Positions 55,549 to 64,000 of a DNA stretch of 64,000 nt are shown here, piece by piece (position 1 is the stretch's first letter; every line of letters starts with the position of its first letter). The position numbers and the translations under genes were made by a program. The DNA is taken from the NCBI RefSeq assembly GCF_028993615.1, contig NZ_CP118632.1, forward strand, positions 1,178,001-1,242,000. Direction: 5' to 3'. This DNA is from Herbaspirillum sp. WKF16. GTDB taxonomy: Bacteria; Pseudomonadota; Gammaproteobacteria; Burkholderiales; Burkholderiaceae_D. Under the pieces are notes generated by a model. The model was not told where the DNA came from. It ran no database searches and saw only the letters and a program-made list of their open reading frames with translations.

Positions 55549-56865
55549 ATGTCGCATTCGGGAGAGTTGGAGCAGTTCATCGGACAGGCCTTCGAGGCCG
55601 CATTCGCGTCGCATGCCGCCGGCCGGCTGGATGAAGCCGAGCAAGAGTATCGCCTGTTGCTGGAACTGGACGAGGGCCACGCCGGCGCCATGCATTACCT
55701 GGGCATCCTGATGCACCAGCGCGGCAGGCATGACGAGGCGCTGGCGTACCTGTTGCGGGCGGGGGCGCTGGCGCCGCATGAGGCGGACTGGCGCAACGAC
55801 CTGGGCAACGTGCTGTTCGCGCGCGAGCGCTTCGGCGAAGCCGCTGCCGCCTATCGCGAGGCGCTGGCGCTGCGTCCGGGCGACGCCCAACTGTGGAACA
55901 ACTGCGGCGCCGCCCTGCGCGCCCAGGGGGCGGATGATGAGGCTACGCAGGCTTGCCTGCGCGCGCTGGAACTGGCCCCGGGGTTTGGCGCGGCCATGCT
56001 GCAGCTGGCCGAGCTATACGAGCGCGCCGGCGACCGCATGCAAGCTTCGCGTTACCAGTGCATGGCCTATGTGCTGCCGCCGCACGAGGGAAAGTCGCGC
56101 GAGATGCTGGGCATTTCGTACTACTTCCTGGGGCGTGTGGAGGAGGCTGCCCAGGTGTGCCGGCAATGGCTGGAAGAGGAACCCGGCAACCCGACCGCGC
56201 GGCATATGCATGCCGCCTATGCCGGCCTGCCGGCGGACTCGGCGGCGCCGGCCTACATCACCCGCCGCTTCGACGACTATGCCGACAGCTTCGACGCCAA
56301 CCTGGTCACGCATCTCGGGTATCGCGGCCCGCAGGTGCTGGCCGGTTTGCTGGACGCCGCGCTGGGAAAAGACCGGCCATTGGCCGACGTGCTCGACGCC
56401 GGGTGCGGCACCGGCCTGTGCGCTCCGGCGCTGGCGCCGCGCGCACGCCGCCTGGACGGCATCGACCTGTCGGAAAACATGTTGCGGCATGCGGCCGCGC
56501 GCGCAAGCTATACCCATCTGGCCCAGGCCGAGGCGGCCGACTGGATGGAGGCGCGCCGGGCGCAGTACGACCTGGTGTCGGCCTGCGACGTGCTGATCTA
56601 CTGCGGCCGGCTGGCGCGTTTCTTCGCGGCCGCGCGGCACGCGTTGCGCGCCGGCGGCCATTTCATCTTCACGGTGGAAGCCGCGCGGCAAGAATGCACG
56701 GACGGCTATTTCCTGCATCCCAGCGGCCGCTTCCGCCATCGGCGCGATTATGTGGAGGCAAGCTTGCGCGACGCCGGGCTTGAATTGATGGTCATGCGCG
56801 AGGAGAGCCTGCGCGTGGAAATGGGGCAGCCGGTGCCGGGGCTGGTGGTGCTGGCAAGGGCCTGA
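55549..56865 (+). CDS. TPR-repeat methyltransferase (TPR plus SAM-dependent methyltransferase)
   Basis: A 438-aa cytoplasmic protein. Residues 1-225 are TPRs (EAEQEYRLLLELDEGHAGAMHYLG, EAAAAYREALALRPGDAQLWNNCG, EAAQVCRQWLEEEPGN). Residues 230-438 form a class I methyltransferase with the SAM motif VLDAGCGTGLCAPAL near 285 and GIDLSENML near 308. This architecture belongs to a family of uncharacterised TPR-methyltransferases. It starts 11 bp after the chemoreceptor, so it is the last gene of the bufferin-headed operon. Its target is unknown; receptor or maturase-related protein methylation is only a guess. Confidence 0.87.
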   Translation: MSHSGELEQFIGQAFEAAFASHAAGRLDEAEQEYRLLLELDEGHAGAMHYLGILMHQRGRHDEALAYLLRAGALAPHEADWRNDLGNVLFARERFGEAAAAYREALALRPGDAQLWNNCGAALRAQGADDEATQACLRALELAPGFGAAMLQLAELYERAGDRMQASRYQCMAYVLPPHEGKSREMLGISYYFLGRVEEAAQVCRQWLEEEPGNPTARHMHAAYAGLPADSAAPAYITRRFDDYADSFDANLVTHLGYRGPQVLAGLLDAALGKDRPLADVLDAGCGTGLCAPALAPRARRLDGIDLSENMLRHAAARASYTHLAQAEAADWMEARRAQYDLVSACDVLIYCGRLARFFAAARHALRAGGHFIFTVEAARQECTDGYFLHPSGRFRHRRDYVEASLRDAGLELMVMREESLRVEMGQPVPGLVVLARA

Positions 56866-56909
56866 ACCGCGGCAGCGCCGCTTGCCGTTGCGGTATGCGG
56901 CGAATCATG

Positions 56910-56942
56910 AAAAAGGCCACCGCATCGGAGGATGCGGTGGCC
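56910..56942 (-). terminator. Intrinsic terminator of iron module 3
   Basis: A perfect 12-bp stem, GGCCACCGCATC with its complement around GGAG, is followed on the minus strand by a run of T. It lies 20 bases after the receptor stop. Confidence 0.88.
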
Positions 56943-56962
56943 AAACTCGCTCAGGCTACGGA

Positions 56963-59413
56963 TCAGAACCGGGTGGTCAGGCCCAGGCGCACCAGGCGCG
57001 GGGCGCCCGGCGTGATGTTGTTGTCACCGTTGGCGTTGGTCCAGTATTTCTTGTCGGTGATGTTCTCGATGTTCAGCTGGATCTGGGTGTCCTTGTTCAG
57101 GACGAAGTAGACGGCGCCGTCATAGCGCGTGTAGCTCGGCAGCTTCACCAGGTTGCTGGTGGAGGCGAACTGGTCGGCGACATGGATGATGCCCAGCGCC
57201 GCGCCCCATTGCGGCGTGAAGTCGTAGCGGTTCCACAGCGAGAAGGTGTGCTTGGGCACCATCGCCGCGACCGCGCCGTTCTGCGCCGTGCCGGAGGTGG
57301 TGGCGGTCAGCTTGGAGTCCTGGTAGGCATAGCCGCCCTTGATGCTCCACTGGCTGCTCACGTAGCCGCTCAGGCCCAGTTCGACGCCGTCGGTCTTCTG
57401 GCCGTCGGTCAACTGGTCGGCGATGCCGGTCAGCGGGTTGGTGACGGCGACGTTGTTGCGCTTGAGGCGATACAGCGCCACCGTGCCCAGCAGGTCGGGG
57501 CGGATTTCCCACTTGGCGCCGACCTCATAGTTGGTGAACTTCTCCGGCTTGAGGCCCTGGTTGACGTTGGACAGGCTGCTCAGCTGGTCGCCGCCGCGCG
57601 GGAAGTAGGCCACGCTGTAGTTGGCGTACAGCGAGACCGCTTCCACCGGCTTGAACACGAAGCCCAGGCGCGGCGAGACCAGGTTGTCGGAGCTGGAAAG
57701 GTCGCCGCCGGCGATGACCGCGCGGTTGCGGTTGTGGTAGTCCAGCGAGAAGCGGTCGAAGCGCACGCCGCCGATGATCTGGAACTGCTTGGACAGCTCC
57801 ATCTGGTCCTGCACGTAGAGGCCGAAGATGTTGGCGTTGCTGGTGGCGTCGCGGTCGGAGGCGCTGGCGCCCAGCACGTAGTTGACCGGCAGGTTGGCCG
57901 AGGGATTGGCCAGGTTCACGCTGCCCGTGGTCGTGCCGTTGGCGAACACGCCGGTGGTGCGGAAGTAGTCGGTGTTTTGCTGGCCCAGTTCCATGCCCAC
58001 CAGCATGCGGTGCTTGATGTCGCCGGTGCTGAGGTCGAAGTTCAGGTCGGTCTGGTTGAACAGGTTGCGACGCCACTGGTGGTTGTTGTAGGCCGTCACC
58101 GGAACCGCGCCTGTGGTGAGGTTCACCGCGCCGGCGTTGTAGTTCTGGTAGAACTTGTCGTAGGCCATGAAGCGGGTCTGGTTGGTCAGCTTCACGCCGG
58201 CGCCGAAGTCGTGGCTGATGATGGCGTTGACGCTGTCGGTCTTCAGCGAGATCGGGCGGCGATCGGCGCGCGGGTCGCCGAAGAAGGTCGAGACGTCGGT
58301 GTCGTAGGGGCGGCCGCGCAGCGAAGGAATGCCGCGGTCGGCGACGCGGTCGTCCTGGTAGTGCTCATAGCCCAGGGTGATGAGGGTGTCGGGGCCGGCC
58401 TTGATGCTCACGGTGGGGTTGATGCCCAGGCGCTCCAGGTTGAAGTTCTTCTGGTAGCCGTCGGAGTTCTCGTACATGGCCGCCACGCGCACGGCGACGT
58501 CGTCGTTGACGGCGTGGTCGATGTCGGCGGTGACGCGGCGGTTGTTGTAGGAACCGTAGGTGACGCTCAGTTCCTTGCTGTTGGACCAGTCGGCCTTCTT
58601 GGTGACGCGGTTGATCACGCCGCCCGAGCCGCCGCGGCCGAAGATCATTGCGTTGGGGCCGGTCAGCGCTTCCACCCGGTCGGTGTTGTAGAGGTCGCGG
58701 TAGTACTCGACGTCGTCGCGGATGCCATCGATGTAGAAGTCGCCCGAGGAGGCGTTGTTGCCGCGGATGATGGGGCTGTCGCGATTGCCTTCGCCGTTGG
58801 CCATGCCGATGCCCGGCACGTAGCGCATGGCGTCGGCCATGCTCTGCATGGCCTGGTCGCGGATGCTGTCGTGGGTGATGACGGAGACGGTCTGCGGGAT
58901 GTCGCGGATGGGGGTGTCCGACTTGGTGGCGGTGGATGTGTTGCGGGCGACGTAGCCGGCCACCGCCTCGCGCTGGCCGACGATGGCCACCTGCGGCAGC
59001 GAGCCGGCCTCGCCCGCGGCGGCGGCGCTGCGCGCCAGGCCGTAGCCGGCGGCGCTTTGGGTGACGGTCAGGCCGGTGCCGGTGAGCAGCTTCTCGAAGC
59101 CGTCGCGGATGGCATAGTTGCCCTGCAGGCCGGGGCTGGTCTTGCCGGCGGTCAGGTTGCCGTCGACCGACAACAGGATGCCGGACTCGGTGGCGAAGCG
59201 ACTCAGTACGCTGCTCAGGGAGCCGGCCGGGATGTTATAGGCGCGGATTGCCGCGCCGGCGGGTTCGGCGGCGCAGGCCGGTACGGCGGAGTACGCCAGC
59301 AGCGCGACCGGCAAGCTGGCGCAGGCCAGGTGAATGGCGCGGGCCAGGCGCTTGGCCTTGAATTGGCGATGCAGGCGGCCGGGCATGGCGCGGCCTTGGT
59401 TTGGTGCTGACAT
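56963..59413 (-). CDS. TonB-dependent siderophore receptor with STN domain (module 3)
   Basis: An 816-aa outer-membrane receptor and transducer. It has a signal peptide (AVPACAAEP), an STN domain at about 50-105 (IRAYNIPAGSLSSVLSRFATESG), TonB-box-like SLPQVAIVGQ, a plug with IRDIPQTVSVITHDSIRDQAMQ near 165 and GGSGGVINRVTKKA near 260, a barrel and terminal PRLVRLGLTTRF. It resembles FiuA/FoxA-like catecholate or hydroxamate receptors; the ligand is unproven. AAGGGA lies 5 bases before the ATG at 59413. A frame extending 21 codons upstream lacks a ribosome site. Confidence 0.93.
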   Translation of the reverse strand: MSAPNQGRAMPGRLHRQFKAKRLARAIHLACASLPVALLAYSAVPACAAEPAGAAIRAYNIPAGSLSSVLSRFATESGILLSVDGNLTAGKTSPGLQGNYAIRDGFEKLLTGTGLTVTQSAAGYGLARSAAAAGEAGSLPQVAIVGQREAVAGYVARNTSTATKSDTPIRDIPQTVSVITHDSIRDQAMQSMADAMRYVPGIGMANGEGNRDSPIIRGNNASSGDFYIDGIRDDVEYYRDLYNTDRVEALTGPNAMIFGRGGSGGVINRVTKKADWSNSKELSVTYGSYNNRRVTADIDHAVNDDVAVRVAAMYENSDGYQKNFNLERLGINPTVSIKAGPDTLITLGYEHYQDDRVADRGIPSLRGRPYDTDVSTFFGDPRADRRPISLKTDSVNAIISHDFGAGVKLTNQTRFMAYDKFYQNYNAGAVNLTTGAVPVTAYNNHQWRRNLFNQTDLNFDLSTGDIKHRMLVGMELGQQNTDYFRTTGVFANGTTTGSVNLANPSANLPVNYVLGASASDRDATSNANIFGLYVQDQMELSKQFQIIGGVRFDRFSLDYHNRNRAVIAGGDLSSSDNLVSPRLGFVFKPVEAVSLYANYSVAYFPRGGDQLSSLSNVNQGLKPEKFTNYEVGAKWEIRPDLLGTVALYRLKRNNVAVTNPLTGIADQLTDGQKTDGVELGLSGYVSSQWSIKGGYAYQDSKLTATTSGTAQNGAVAAMVPKHTFSLWNRYDFTPQWGAALGIIHVADQFASTSNLVKLPSYTRYDGAVYFVLNKDTQIQLNIENITDKKYWTNANGDNNITPGAPRLVRLGLTTRF

Positions 59414-59499
59414 GATGTCCCTTTCTTGTTCGAGAGTTGTGCGGCTTTCACTAGGTATGCCAAGCAGCTCGAACAAATGGGGAACCTCGAAAAGCGAAT

Positions 59500-60498
59500 T
59501 TATGCGGATTTTTTATTGATGGAGACCCACCAGCGCGCGTATTGCCTGACGGTAATGGGCAGGGTGGACTCCAGCGCGGCGAGGATGGCCGGCATATCGC
59601 GCACCGGGAAGGCGCCGACGATCCTGAGGTCGGCCACCTCCGGCGCGCAGCTGAGGATGCCGGCGTGGTAGCGGCCCAGTTCATCGATGAAATCGGCCAG
59701 TCGCATGTTGTCCGCGGCCAGGACGCCATGGATCCAGTCGCGGCGCAAGGTCTCGGCCGGCTGCATGGCGCCGGCGCCGGAGCGCGAGAAGGACATTTGC
59801 AGCCCGGCGTGGACGACCGGGCGCGCCTGCGCCGCATCGTCCCTGAGCGCGACTTCGACGGCGCCTTCGAAGACGGCGACGTTGACCACGCCATCCTCGC
59901 CGCGCACGGTGAATTGCGTGCCCAGCGGGCGCAGGTTGCCCTGCTCGGTGGTCACCACGAACGGCCGGGCGGGGGACTGGCGGTCGGCAGCGGTCTTGAT
60001 CAGTATCTCGCCCGAGCGCAGGCTGACTTGGCGCAGCGCGCCGCCGTAGTCGACGTCGATTGCGGTCTCGGTGTTGAGCCAGATCTCGGTGCCGTCGGCC
60101 AGGATGAGTTGTCGTTGCTCGCCCACGCCGGTGCGGTGCCCGGCGAAGAGGGTCGAGGCCATGCGGCTGCGCGAGGCAAGCAAGGCGCCCACGCCGACGG
60201 CGCAGAGCGCGCCCAGCAGCTTGAGCGTCTGGCGGCGCTGCTTGCCGGAGACCGCGGCCAGCGCGTGGTTGGCCGCGCGCGCGTTCAATGCATGAGGCAT
60301 CGCCCCGAACTTGCTGCTGATATTCATGACCCGTTCCCAGGCGCTGCGGTGCGAGGGATCGGCCAGCATCCAGGCGTTCCACCTGCGCATGTCTTCGTCG
60401 CTGACGCTGTCGGCATGCATGATGGAGTACCACTCGGCGCTGGCTTCCAGCACGCCGTGGGCGTCCTTGCGCAGGACGCGGGAGGAGTCGCCGCTCAT
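59500..60498 (-). CDS. FecR-family anti-sigma regulator (module 3)
   Basis: A 332-aa FecR protein. It has an N-terminal sigma-binding region (LEASAEWYSIMHADS, HRSAWERVMNISSKFG), a membrane helix near residue 93 (LKLLGALCAVGVGALLA) and a periplasmic FecR domain (GVGEQRQLILADGTEIWLNTET, FVVTTEQGNLRPLGTQFTV). It starts 4 bases after the sigma stop and lies between sigma and receptor genes, as in the other two modules. Confidence 0.92.
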   Translation of the reverse strand: MSGDSSRVLRKDAHGVLEASAEWYSIMHADSVSDEDMRRWNAWMLADPSHRSAWERVMNISSKFGAMPHALNARAANHALAAVSGKQRRQTLKLLGALCAVGVGALLASRSRMASTLFAGHRTGVGEQRQLILADGTEIWLNTETAIDVDYGGALRQVSLRSGEILIKTAADRQSPARPFVVTTEQGNLRPLGTQFTVRGEDGVVNVAVFEGAVEVALRDDAAQARPVVHAGLQMSFSRSGAGAMQPAETLRRDWIHGVLAADNMRLADFIDELGRYHAGILSCAPEVADLRIVGAFPVRDMPAILAALESTLPITVRQYARWWVSINKKSA

Positions 60499-60502
60499 GC
60501 GC

Positions 60503-61018
60503 CTAGACCTGCAGTTCCAGGCACACCAGCATGGCCTGCGCCATGTACTTCTTGACCATGCGCTCGGATACCTCCAGTTCGACGGCGATTTGCGCGTAGG
60601 TGAGGCCTTCGAGATGGGACAGCAGGAAGGCCGTGCGCGCCTTGACCGACAGGCGACCCAGCAGGCGGTCGATCTCCTGCAGGCCTTCCAGCACGACGGC
60701 CTTGTCTTCTTCCGAGGGCAGCATGGCGTCGGGGAAGACCGCCAGCGCCTCCAGGTAGGCGCGCTCCAGGTCTTGCCTGCGCCAGTGGTTCACCAGCAGC
60801 GAATGCGCGATGGTGCGCAGGTAGGCCTGCGGCTCGCGCAGCGCTTCCAGGTCGCGCTTGAGGATCACCCGCAGGAACGTGTCCTGCGCCAGGTCGGCGG
60901 CATTGGAGGCGCATCCCAGCTTCTTGCGCAGCCATTCCACCAGCGGGCCGTGATGGGATGTGTACAAGTCTTCGACGGAAATGCGCAAACAGGGATCTGC
61001 GGCGGGCATGGTTGCCAT
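60503..61018 (-). CDS. ECF sigma factor, FecI type (module 3)
   Basis: A 171-aa sigma factor. Region 2 reads SNAADLAQDTFLRVILK and NHWRRQDLERAYL, and region 4 reads LEGLTYAQIAVELEVSERMVKKYMAQAM. The start may be this ATG or the one three codons later (MPAADP); neither has a strong ribosome site. Two Fur-like palindromes lie 35-80 bp upstream. Confidence 0.92.
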   Translation of the reverse strand: MATMPAADPCLRISVEDLYTSHHGPLVEWLRKKLGCASNAADLAQDTFLRVILKRDLEALREPQAYLRTIAHSLLVNHWRRQDLERAYLEALAVFPDAMLPSEEDKAVVLEGLQEIDRLLGRLSVKARTAFLLSHLEGLTYAQIAVELEVSERMVKKYMAQAMLVCLELQV

Positions 61019-61052
61019 GGTGGCGGTGCTTGGCGTGTAAGTTGGTATTTTT

Positions 61053-61104
61053 AATGAGAACTATTTTTAATACACTGTAAAACGGAATGATTGTCATTAC
61101 AATC
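61053..61104 (-). promoter_or_regulatory. Fur-box-like operators for module 3
   Basis: AATGA-TTG-TCATT at 61086-61098 is a perfect Fur-core palindrome. A second, degenerate AATGAGAAC...TTTTTAAT site lies at 61053-61071. Both are in an AT-rich island. Confidence 0.75.
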
Positions 61105-61248
61105 AAAATGTAAAGATGTGTTGGAAAAAGAGAAAAGGAGGGAGGGGCAGGAGGAGGCGAGGGTGCGCTGTCCCCGTCGATCATGGCGCGGGGAGCCGGC
61201 TGCAGGCATGCTCGCCGGAAGCGGCGATGCCGGCATGAAGAGGTCGCG

Positions 61249-61944
61249 TCAGGCTTTCTTCTTGCGCGCGGCGGTTTTCTTCGGCGCGGGAGCGGGGGCG
61301 GGCGCAGCCGCAGGCATCGCGATCGAGGCTTTCAGGAACCAAGACAGCACCGACTCCGCCGTCTTGCCGTCGACCATGTCCGGCGCGCAGCGGTGCGAGA
61401 AGCTTACGCCTTCGCACAGGGCCATCAGGCCGATGGCGATCTCGCGCGGCGGCGCCGCCGGGGCGGTGCCGGTCAGGCGCGAATAGGCTTCGACGAATCC
61501 GGCGATCTGGAGATAGCGCTCTTCCAGGAAACGATTGAGCTCCACGCGGAATTTCTCGTCGCGCAAGGCGACGATGCGCGCTTCCATCCACAGCAGGCTG
61601 CACTTGTCGCCCTGATACAGTTGCGAATATTGCGCCGCGACTTCCTCGCGCAAGGCGACCGGGTCGCTGACCGGGCCGCTGAGCATGCGGTGAAATTCCT
61701 GGTCGATGCTTTCGCCCTCGCGGCGTAACAGTTCGAAGAACAACTGCGTCTTGTCGTCGAAATTGGAATAGAAGGCGCCGCGCGAGTATCCTGCGGCGGC
61801 GCTGATGTCCTCCACGCTGGCCAGCGGGAATCCCTTTTGCATGAAGACGGCGTGCGCCGAGTCCAGCAGGCGTTCCCTGGTCTGCTCCCGGCTTTGCTCG
61901 CGGCTGAGTCGTTGGCGTGTCATGAGGCGAATTTTATCACTCAT
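61249..61944 (-). CDS. TetR-family repressor of the adjacent RND efflux genes
   Basis: A 231-aa regulator. The TetR helix-turn-helix (about 25-70) reads SVEDISAAAGYSRGAFYSNFDDKTQLF, and the C-terminal ligand domain is followed by a low-complexity tail (MPAAAPAPAPAPKKTAARKKKA) like histone-H1 tails. It is divergent from an RND adaptor/pump pair, the usual layout of an AcrR-type local repressor. The ATG at 61923 (MTRQRLSRE) is an alternative start; neither start has a clear ribosome site. Confidence 0.9.
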   Translation of the reverse strand: MSDKIRLMTRQRLSREQSREQTRERLLDSAHAVFMQKGFPLASVEDISAAAGYSRGAFYSNFDDKTQLFFELLRREGESIDQEFHRMLSGPVSDPVALREEVAAQYSQLYQGDKCSLLWMEARIVALRDEKFRVELNRFLEERYLQIAGFVEAYSRLTGTAPAAPPREIAIGLMALCEGVSFSHRCAPDMVDGKTAESVLSWFLKASIAMPAAAPAPAPAPKKTAARKKKA

Positions 61945-61958
61945 GAATCCAAATACAA

Positions 61959-61992
61959 GGTTGCATCTGAATTCATAAACGTATTAGAATTC
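61959..61992. promoter_or_regulatory. Candidate TetR operator upstream of the RND genes
   Basis: An imperfect inverted repeat, GAATTCATA then AACG then TATTAGAATTC, sits in the divergent region between tetR and the adaptor gene, close to the tetR start. Confidence 0.45.
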
Positions 61993-62069
61993 GAAAAATT
62001 CAATGCAGTTGCCATCGAGGATTCGGAGCGCGCGTCGATCCGGACACCCACTTCCCTGAAAGGAATGTC

Positions 62070-63224
62070 GTGAAGCTTGCCCTCCATCCCCGTTCGCGCA
62101 GCCAGCCTGCGCGCGCCCCCGGCGCGCCGCGCCTGACGCCGGCGCTGGCGTCGATCTCCGTGGTCCTGGCGCTGGCCGCCTGCAGCAAGCCCGCCCCGGT
62201 GGCCGAGGCCCCGCGCGAAGTGGTGGTGCTGCAGGCGCAGCAGCGCAGCGGCGCGCAGGCGCTGCACCTGCCGGGCGAGGTGCAGTCGCGCTTCGTGACG
62301 GCGATGTCCTTCCGCATCGCCGGCCAGTTGGTGGAGCGCCGCGTGCACCTGGGCGACGCCGTGCGCCGCGGCCAGGTGGTGGCGCGCCTCGATCCGGCCG
62401 ACGCCGAACACAATGCGGCCAGCGCCCGCGCCGAACTGGAGTCGGCGCGCCAGCACCTGGAGGCGGCCGGGAAGCAATTCAAGCGCGATACCGAACAGGC
62501 GCGCGAAAACCTGATCAGTCCCCAGCAGCTGGAGCAAAGCCAGGACGCCTACGCCGCCGCGCAGGCCCAGTTCAAGGCGGCGCAGGCGCGTTCGGCGGTG
62601 GCCGGCAACCAGCGCGGCTACACCTCGCTGGTGGCCGAGCATGACGGCGTGATCAGCGCCGAGCAGGCCAATACCGGCGACGTGCTGTCGGCCGGCCAGC
62701 CGGTGTTCTCGCTGGCCTGGGCGGGCGCGGTGGACGTGGTCACCGAGGTGGCCGACAACCAGGTCGCGCGCATCCAGCCCGGCGCCGTCGCCTCCCTCAC
62801 GCTGCCGGCGTTGCCGGGCAAGAGCTTCAGCGGTCGCGTGCGCGAGGTGAGCCCGGCGGCCGATCCGCAGAGCCGCACCTATCGCGTCAAGGTCACGCTG
62901 GACCAGCCCGACGCCGCGCTGCGCCTGGGCATGACCGGCGACGTCGTGATCCAACCCAAGGGCAATGACAACGCGCAGGTCATGGTGCTGCCCGCCACCG
63001 CCCTGTTCCACCAGGGCGACAAGCCCGCAGTGTGGATCGTCGGCGGCGACGGCAAGCTGCTGCTGCGTCCGGTGACGGTGGCCGCCTACGGCGAGCGCAG
63101 CATTTCGCTGGCGCAGGGCGTGGGGGCTGACGAGAAGGTGGTGGTGCAGGGCGTGCACACGCTCACCGTCGGCGAGAAGGTCAAGGCCATCGCGCCGCTG
63201 CACGCCGAGGACTTCGCACTATGA
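62070..63224 (+). CDS. RND efflux periplasmic adaptor (membrane-fusion lipoprotein)
   Basis: A 384-aa adaptor linking an RND pump to an outer-membrane channel. A lipobox (LALAACSKP) puts the lipidated Cys near residue 38. A lipoyl half-motif (SFRIAGQLVERRVHLGDAVRRGQVVARLDPAD near 80) is followed by a coiled-coil hairpin (AASARAELESARQHLEAAGKQF), the second lipoyl half (DGVISAEQANTGDVLSAGQPVFSLA) and beta-barrel domains. The start is GTG at 62070 with AAAGGA 6 bases upstream. It overlaps the pump gene by ATGA. Confidence 0.92.
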   Translation: MKLALHPRSRSQPARAPGAPRLTPALASISVVLALAACSKPAPVAEAPREVVVLQAQQRSGAQALHLPGEVQSRFVTAMSFRIAGQLVERRVHLGDAVRRGQVVARLDPADAEHNAASARAELESARQHLEAAGKQFKRDTEQARENLISPQQLEQSQDAYAAAQAQFKAAQARSAVAGNQRGYTSLVAEHDGVISAEQANTGDVLSAGQPVFSLAWAGAVDVVTEVADNQVARIQPGAVASLTLPALPGKSFSGRVREVSPAADPQSRTYRVKVTLDQPDAALRLGMTGDVVIQPKGNDNAQVMVLPATALFHQGDKPAVWIVGGDGKLLLRPVTVAAYGERSISLAQGVGADEKVVVQGVHTLTVGEKVKAIAPLHAEDFAL

Positions 63225-64000
63225 GCGCGCCCGGTTCCGACCGCTTCAACCTGTCGTCCTGGACCTTGCAGCACCAGGCGCTGGTGACCTTCATCCTGGC
63301 GCTGGTGACCCTGCTGGGCATCGGCTCCTATACCAAGCTCTCGCAATCGGAAGATCCGCCGTTCACCTTCAAGGTGATGGTGATCCAGACCGACTGGCCG
63401 GGCGCCACCGCGCGCCAGGTGCAGGAGCAGATCACCGACCGCATCGCGCGCAAGCTGCAGGAGACGCCCGACGTCGACTTCCTGCGCAGCTACTCGCGCC
63501 CGGGCCAGTCGCAACTGTTCTTCACCATCAAGGACACGGCGCCCGCCGCGCAGGTGCCCAAGACCTGGTACGAGGTGCGCAAGAAGGTCGGCGACATCGC
63601 GGCCACCTTGCCGCAGGGCGTGCATGGGCCTTACTTCAACGATGAGTTCGGCGACGTCTACACCAATATCTACGCGCTGGCCGGCGACGGCTTCTCGCCG
63701 GCGCAGCTGCGCGACTATGCCGACCAGCTGCGCGGCGAACTGCTGCGCGTGCCCGGCGTGGGCAAGATCGACTACTTCGGCGATCGCAACCAGCGCATCT
63801 ACATCGATATCGGCAACGCCCGCATGACGCGCCTGGGCATCAGCCCGCAGCAACTGGCCGACGCCATCGGCGGGCAGAACGCGGTGGTGCCGGGCGGCCT
63901 GGTCACCACCGGCGACGACCGCGTCTACGTGCGGCCGACCGGCCAGTTCGACGACCTGCGCGCGCTCGAAGACAAGATCATCCACATCAACAACCGCAAC
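63221..64000 (+). CDS. RND efflux pump permease, AcrB/HAE1-like (partial, runs off the window)
   Basis: The first 260 residues of an inner-membrane resistance-nodulation-division transporter (full length would be about 1020-1050 aa). After MSAPGSDRFNLSSWTLQH comes the first transmembrane helix (ALVTFILALVTLLGIGSYTKL), then the porter domain (SEDPPFTFKVMVIQTDWPGATARQVQEQITDRIARKLQE, LRVPGVGKIDYFGDRNQRIYIDI). Its ATG overlaps the adaptor stop. The branch resembles the efflux family with QSEDPPF rather than QYPxIAPP near the first helix. The substrate is unknown. Confidence 0.9.
   Translation, partial: MSAPGSDRFNLSSWTLQHQALVTFILALVTLLGIGSYTKLSQSEDPPFTFKVMVIQTDWPGATARQVQEQITDRIARKLQETPDVDFLRSYSRPGQSQLFFTIKDTAPAAQVPKTWYEVRKKVGDIAATLPQGVHGPYFNDEFGDVYTNIYALAGDGFSPAQLRDYADQLRGELLRVPGVGKIDYFGDRNQRIYIDIGNARMTRLGISPQQLADAIGGQNAVVPGGLVTTGDDRVYVRPTGQFDDLRALEDKIIHINNRN

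Overview
The window is high-GC DNA from a betaproteobacterium of Oxalobacteraceae type, most like Herbaspirillum. The evidence is the codon use, a second betaproteobacterial-style infA, the FecI/FecR/TonB modules, an L-fuconate-type catabolic operon and the gene content; genus is inferred from recall, not from a search. Coding density is about 90 percent. I see no rRNA, tRNA, CRISPR array, prophage or insertion sequence.

Region by region. 1-9074: the end of an unknown gene, a terminator, then a cellulose synthase operon in the order bcsA-bcsB-bcsC-bcsZ with a short BcsC. 9090-10000: about three and a third tandem copies of a 274-bp unit built of palindromes. 10068-13294 (minus): an MFS transporter, an SDR and a fumarylacetoacetase-fold hydrolase forming a deoxy-sugar-acid operon behind a GntR/FadR-like operator. 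13592-16273 (minus): CheV and a chemoreceptor. 16590-22227: redox and detoxification genes (VOC protein, three SDR/OYE-type enzymes, a GST) with a LysR and a TetR regulator and clear operator palindromes. 22237-26149: LysR, aldehyde dehydrogenase, CMD-family protein and quinone oxidoreductase. 26419-28603: small proteins, IF-1 and a DUF2076 protein. 28673-32755, 42208-46501 and 56963-61018 (all minus): three complete iron-starvation cell-surface signalling modules (FecI-type sigma, FecR, STN-containing TonB receptor), each with Fur-box-like palindromes upstream of the sigma gene. 34875-38644: a decayed aspT relic, an intact aspT and aspD, an aspartate-to-alanine proton-motive cycle. 61249-64000: TetR, an RND adaptor and the start of an RND pump.

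The most interesting block is 47865-56865. A minus-strand operon (NrsF-like anti-sigma, SigF-type ECF sigma factor, a second NrsF-like anti-sigma, a short chlorite-dismutase-family heme protein and an HD-GYP protein) is divergent from a plus-strand operon (a four-cysteine bufferin-type RiPP precursor, a DUF692/MNIO maturase, a DUF2063 partner, DoxX, a chemoreceptor and a TPR-methyltransferase). The 210-bp divergent intergenic region holds two promoters of identical form, one on each strand: TGTAACC, exactly 16 bases, then CGAAWA. The sigma factor therefore probably drives both operons. Bufferins and SigF/NrsF are known from other proteobacteria. The paired NrsF genes, the chlorite-dismutase-family and HD-GYP genes, and the linked chemoreceptor and methyltransferase look like an expanded, possibly undescribed version.
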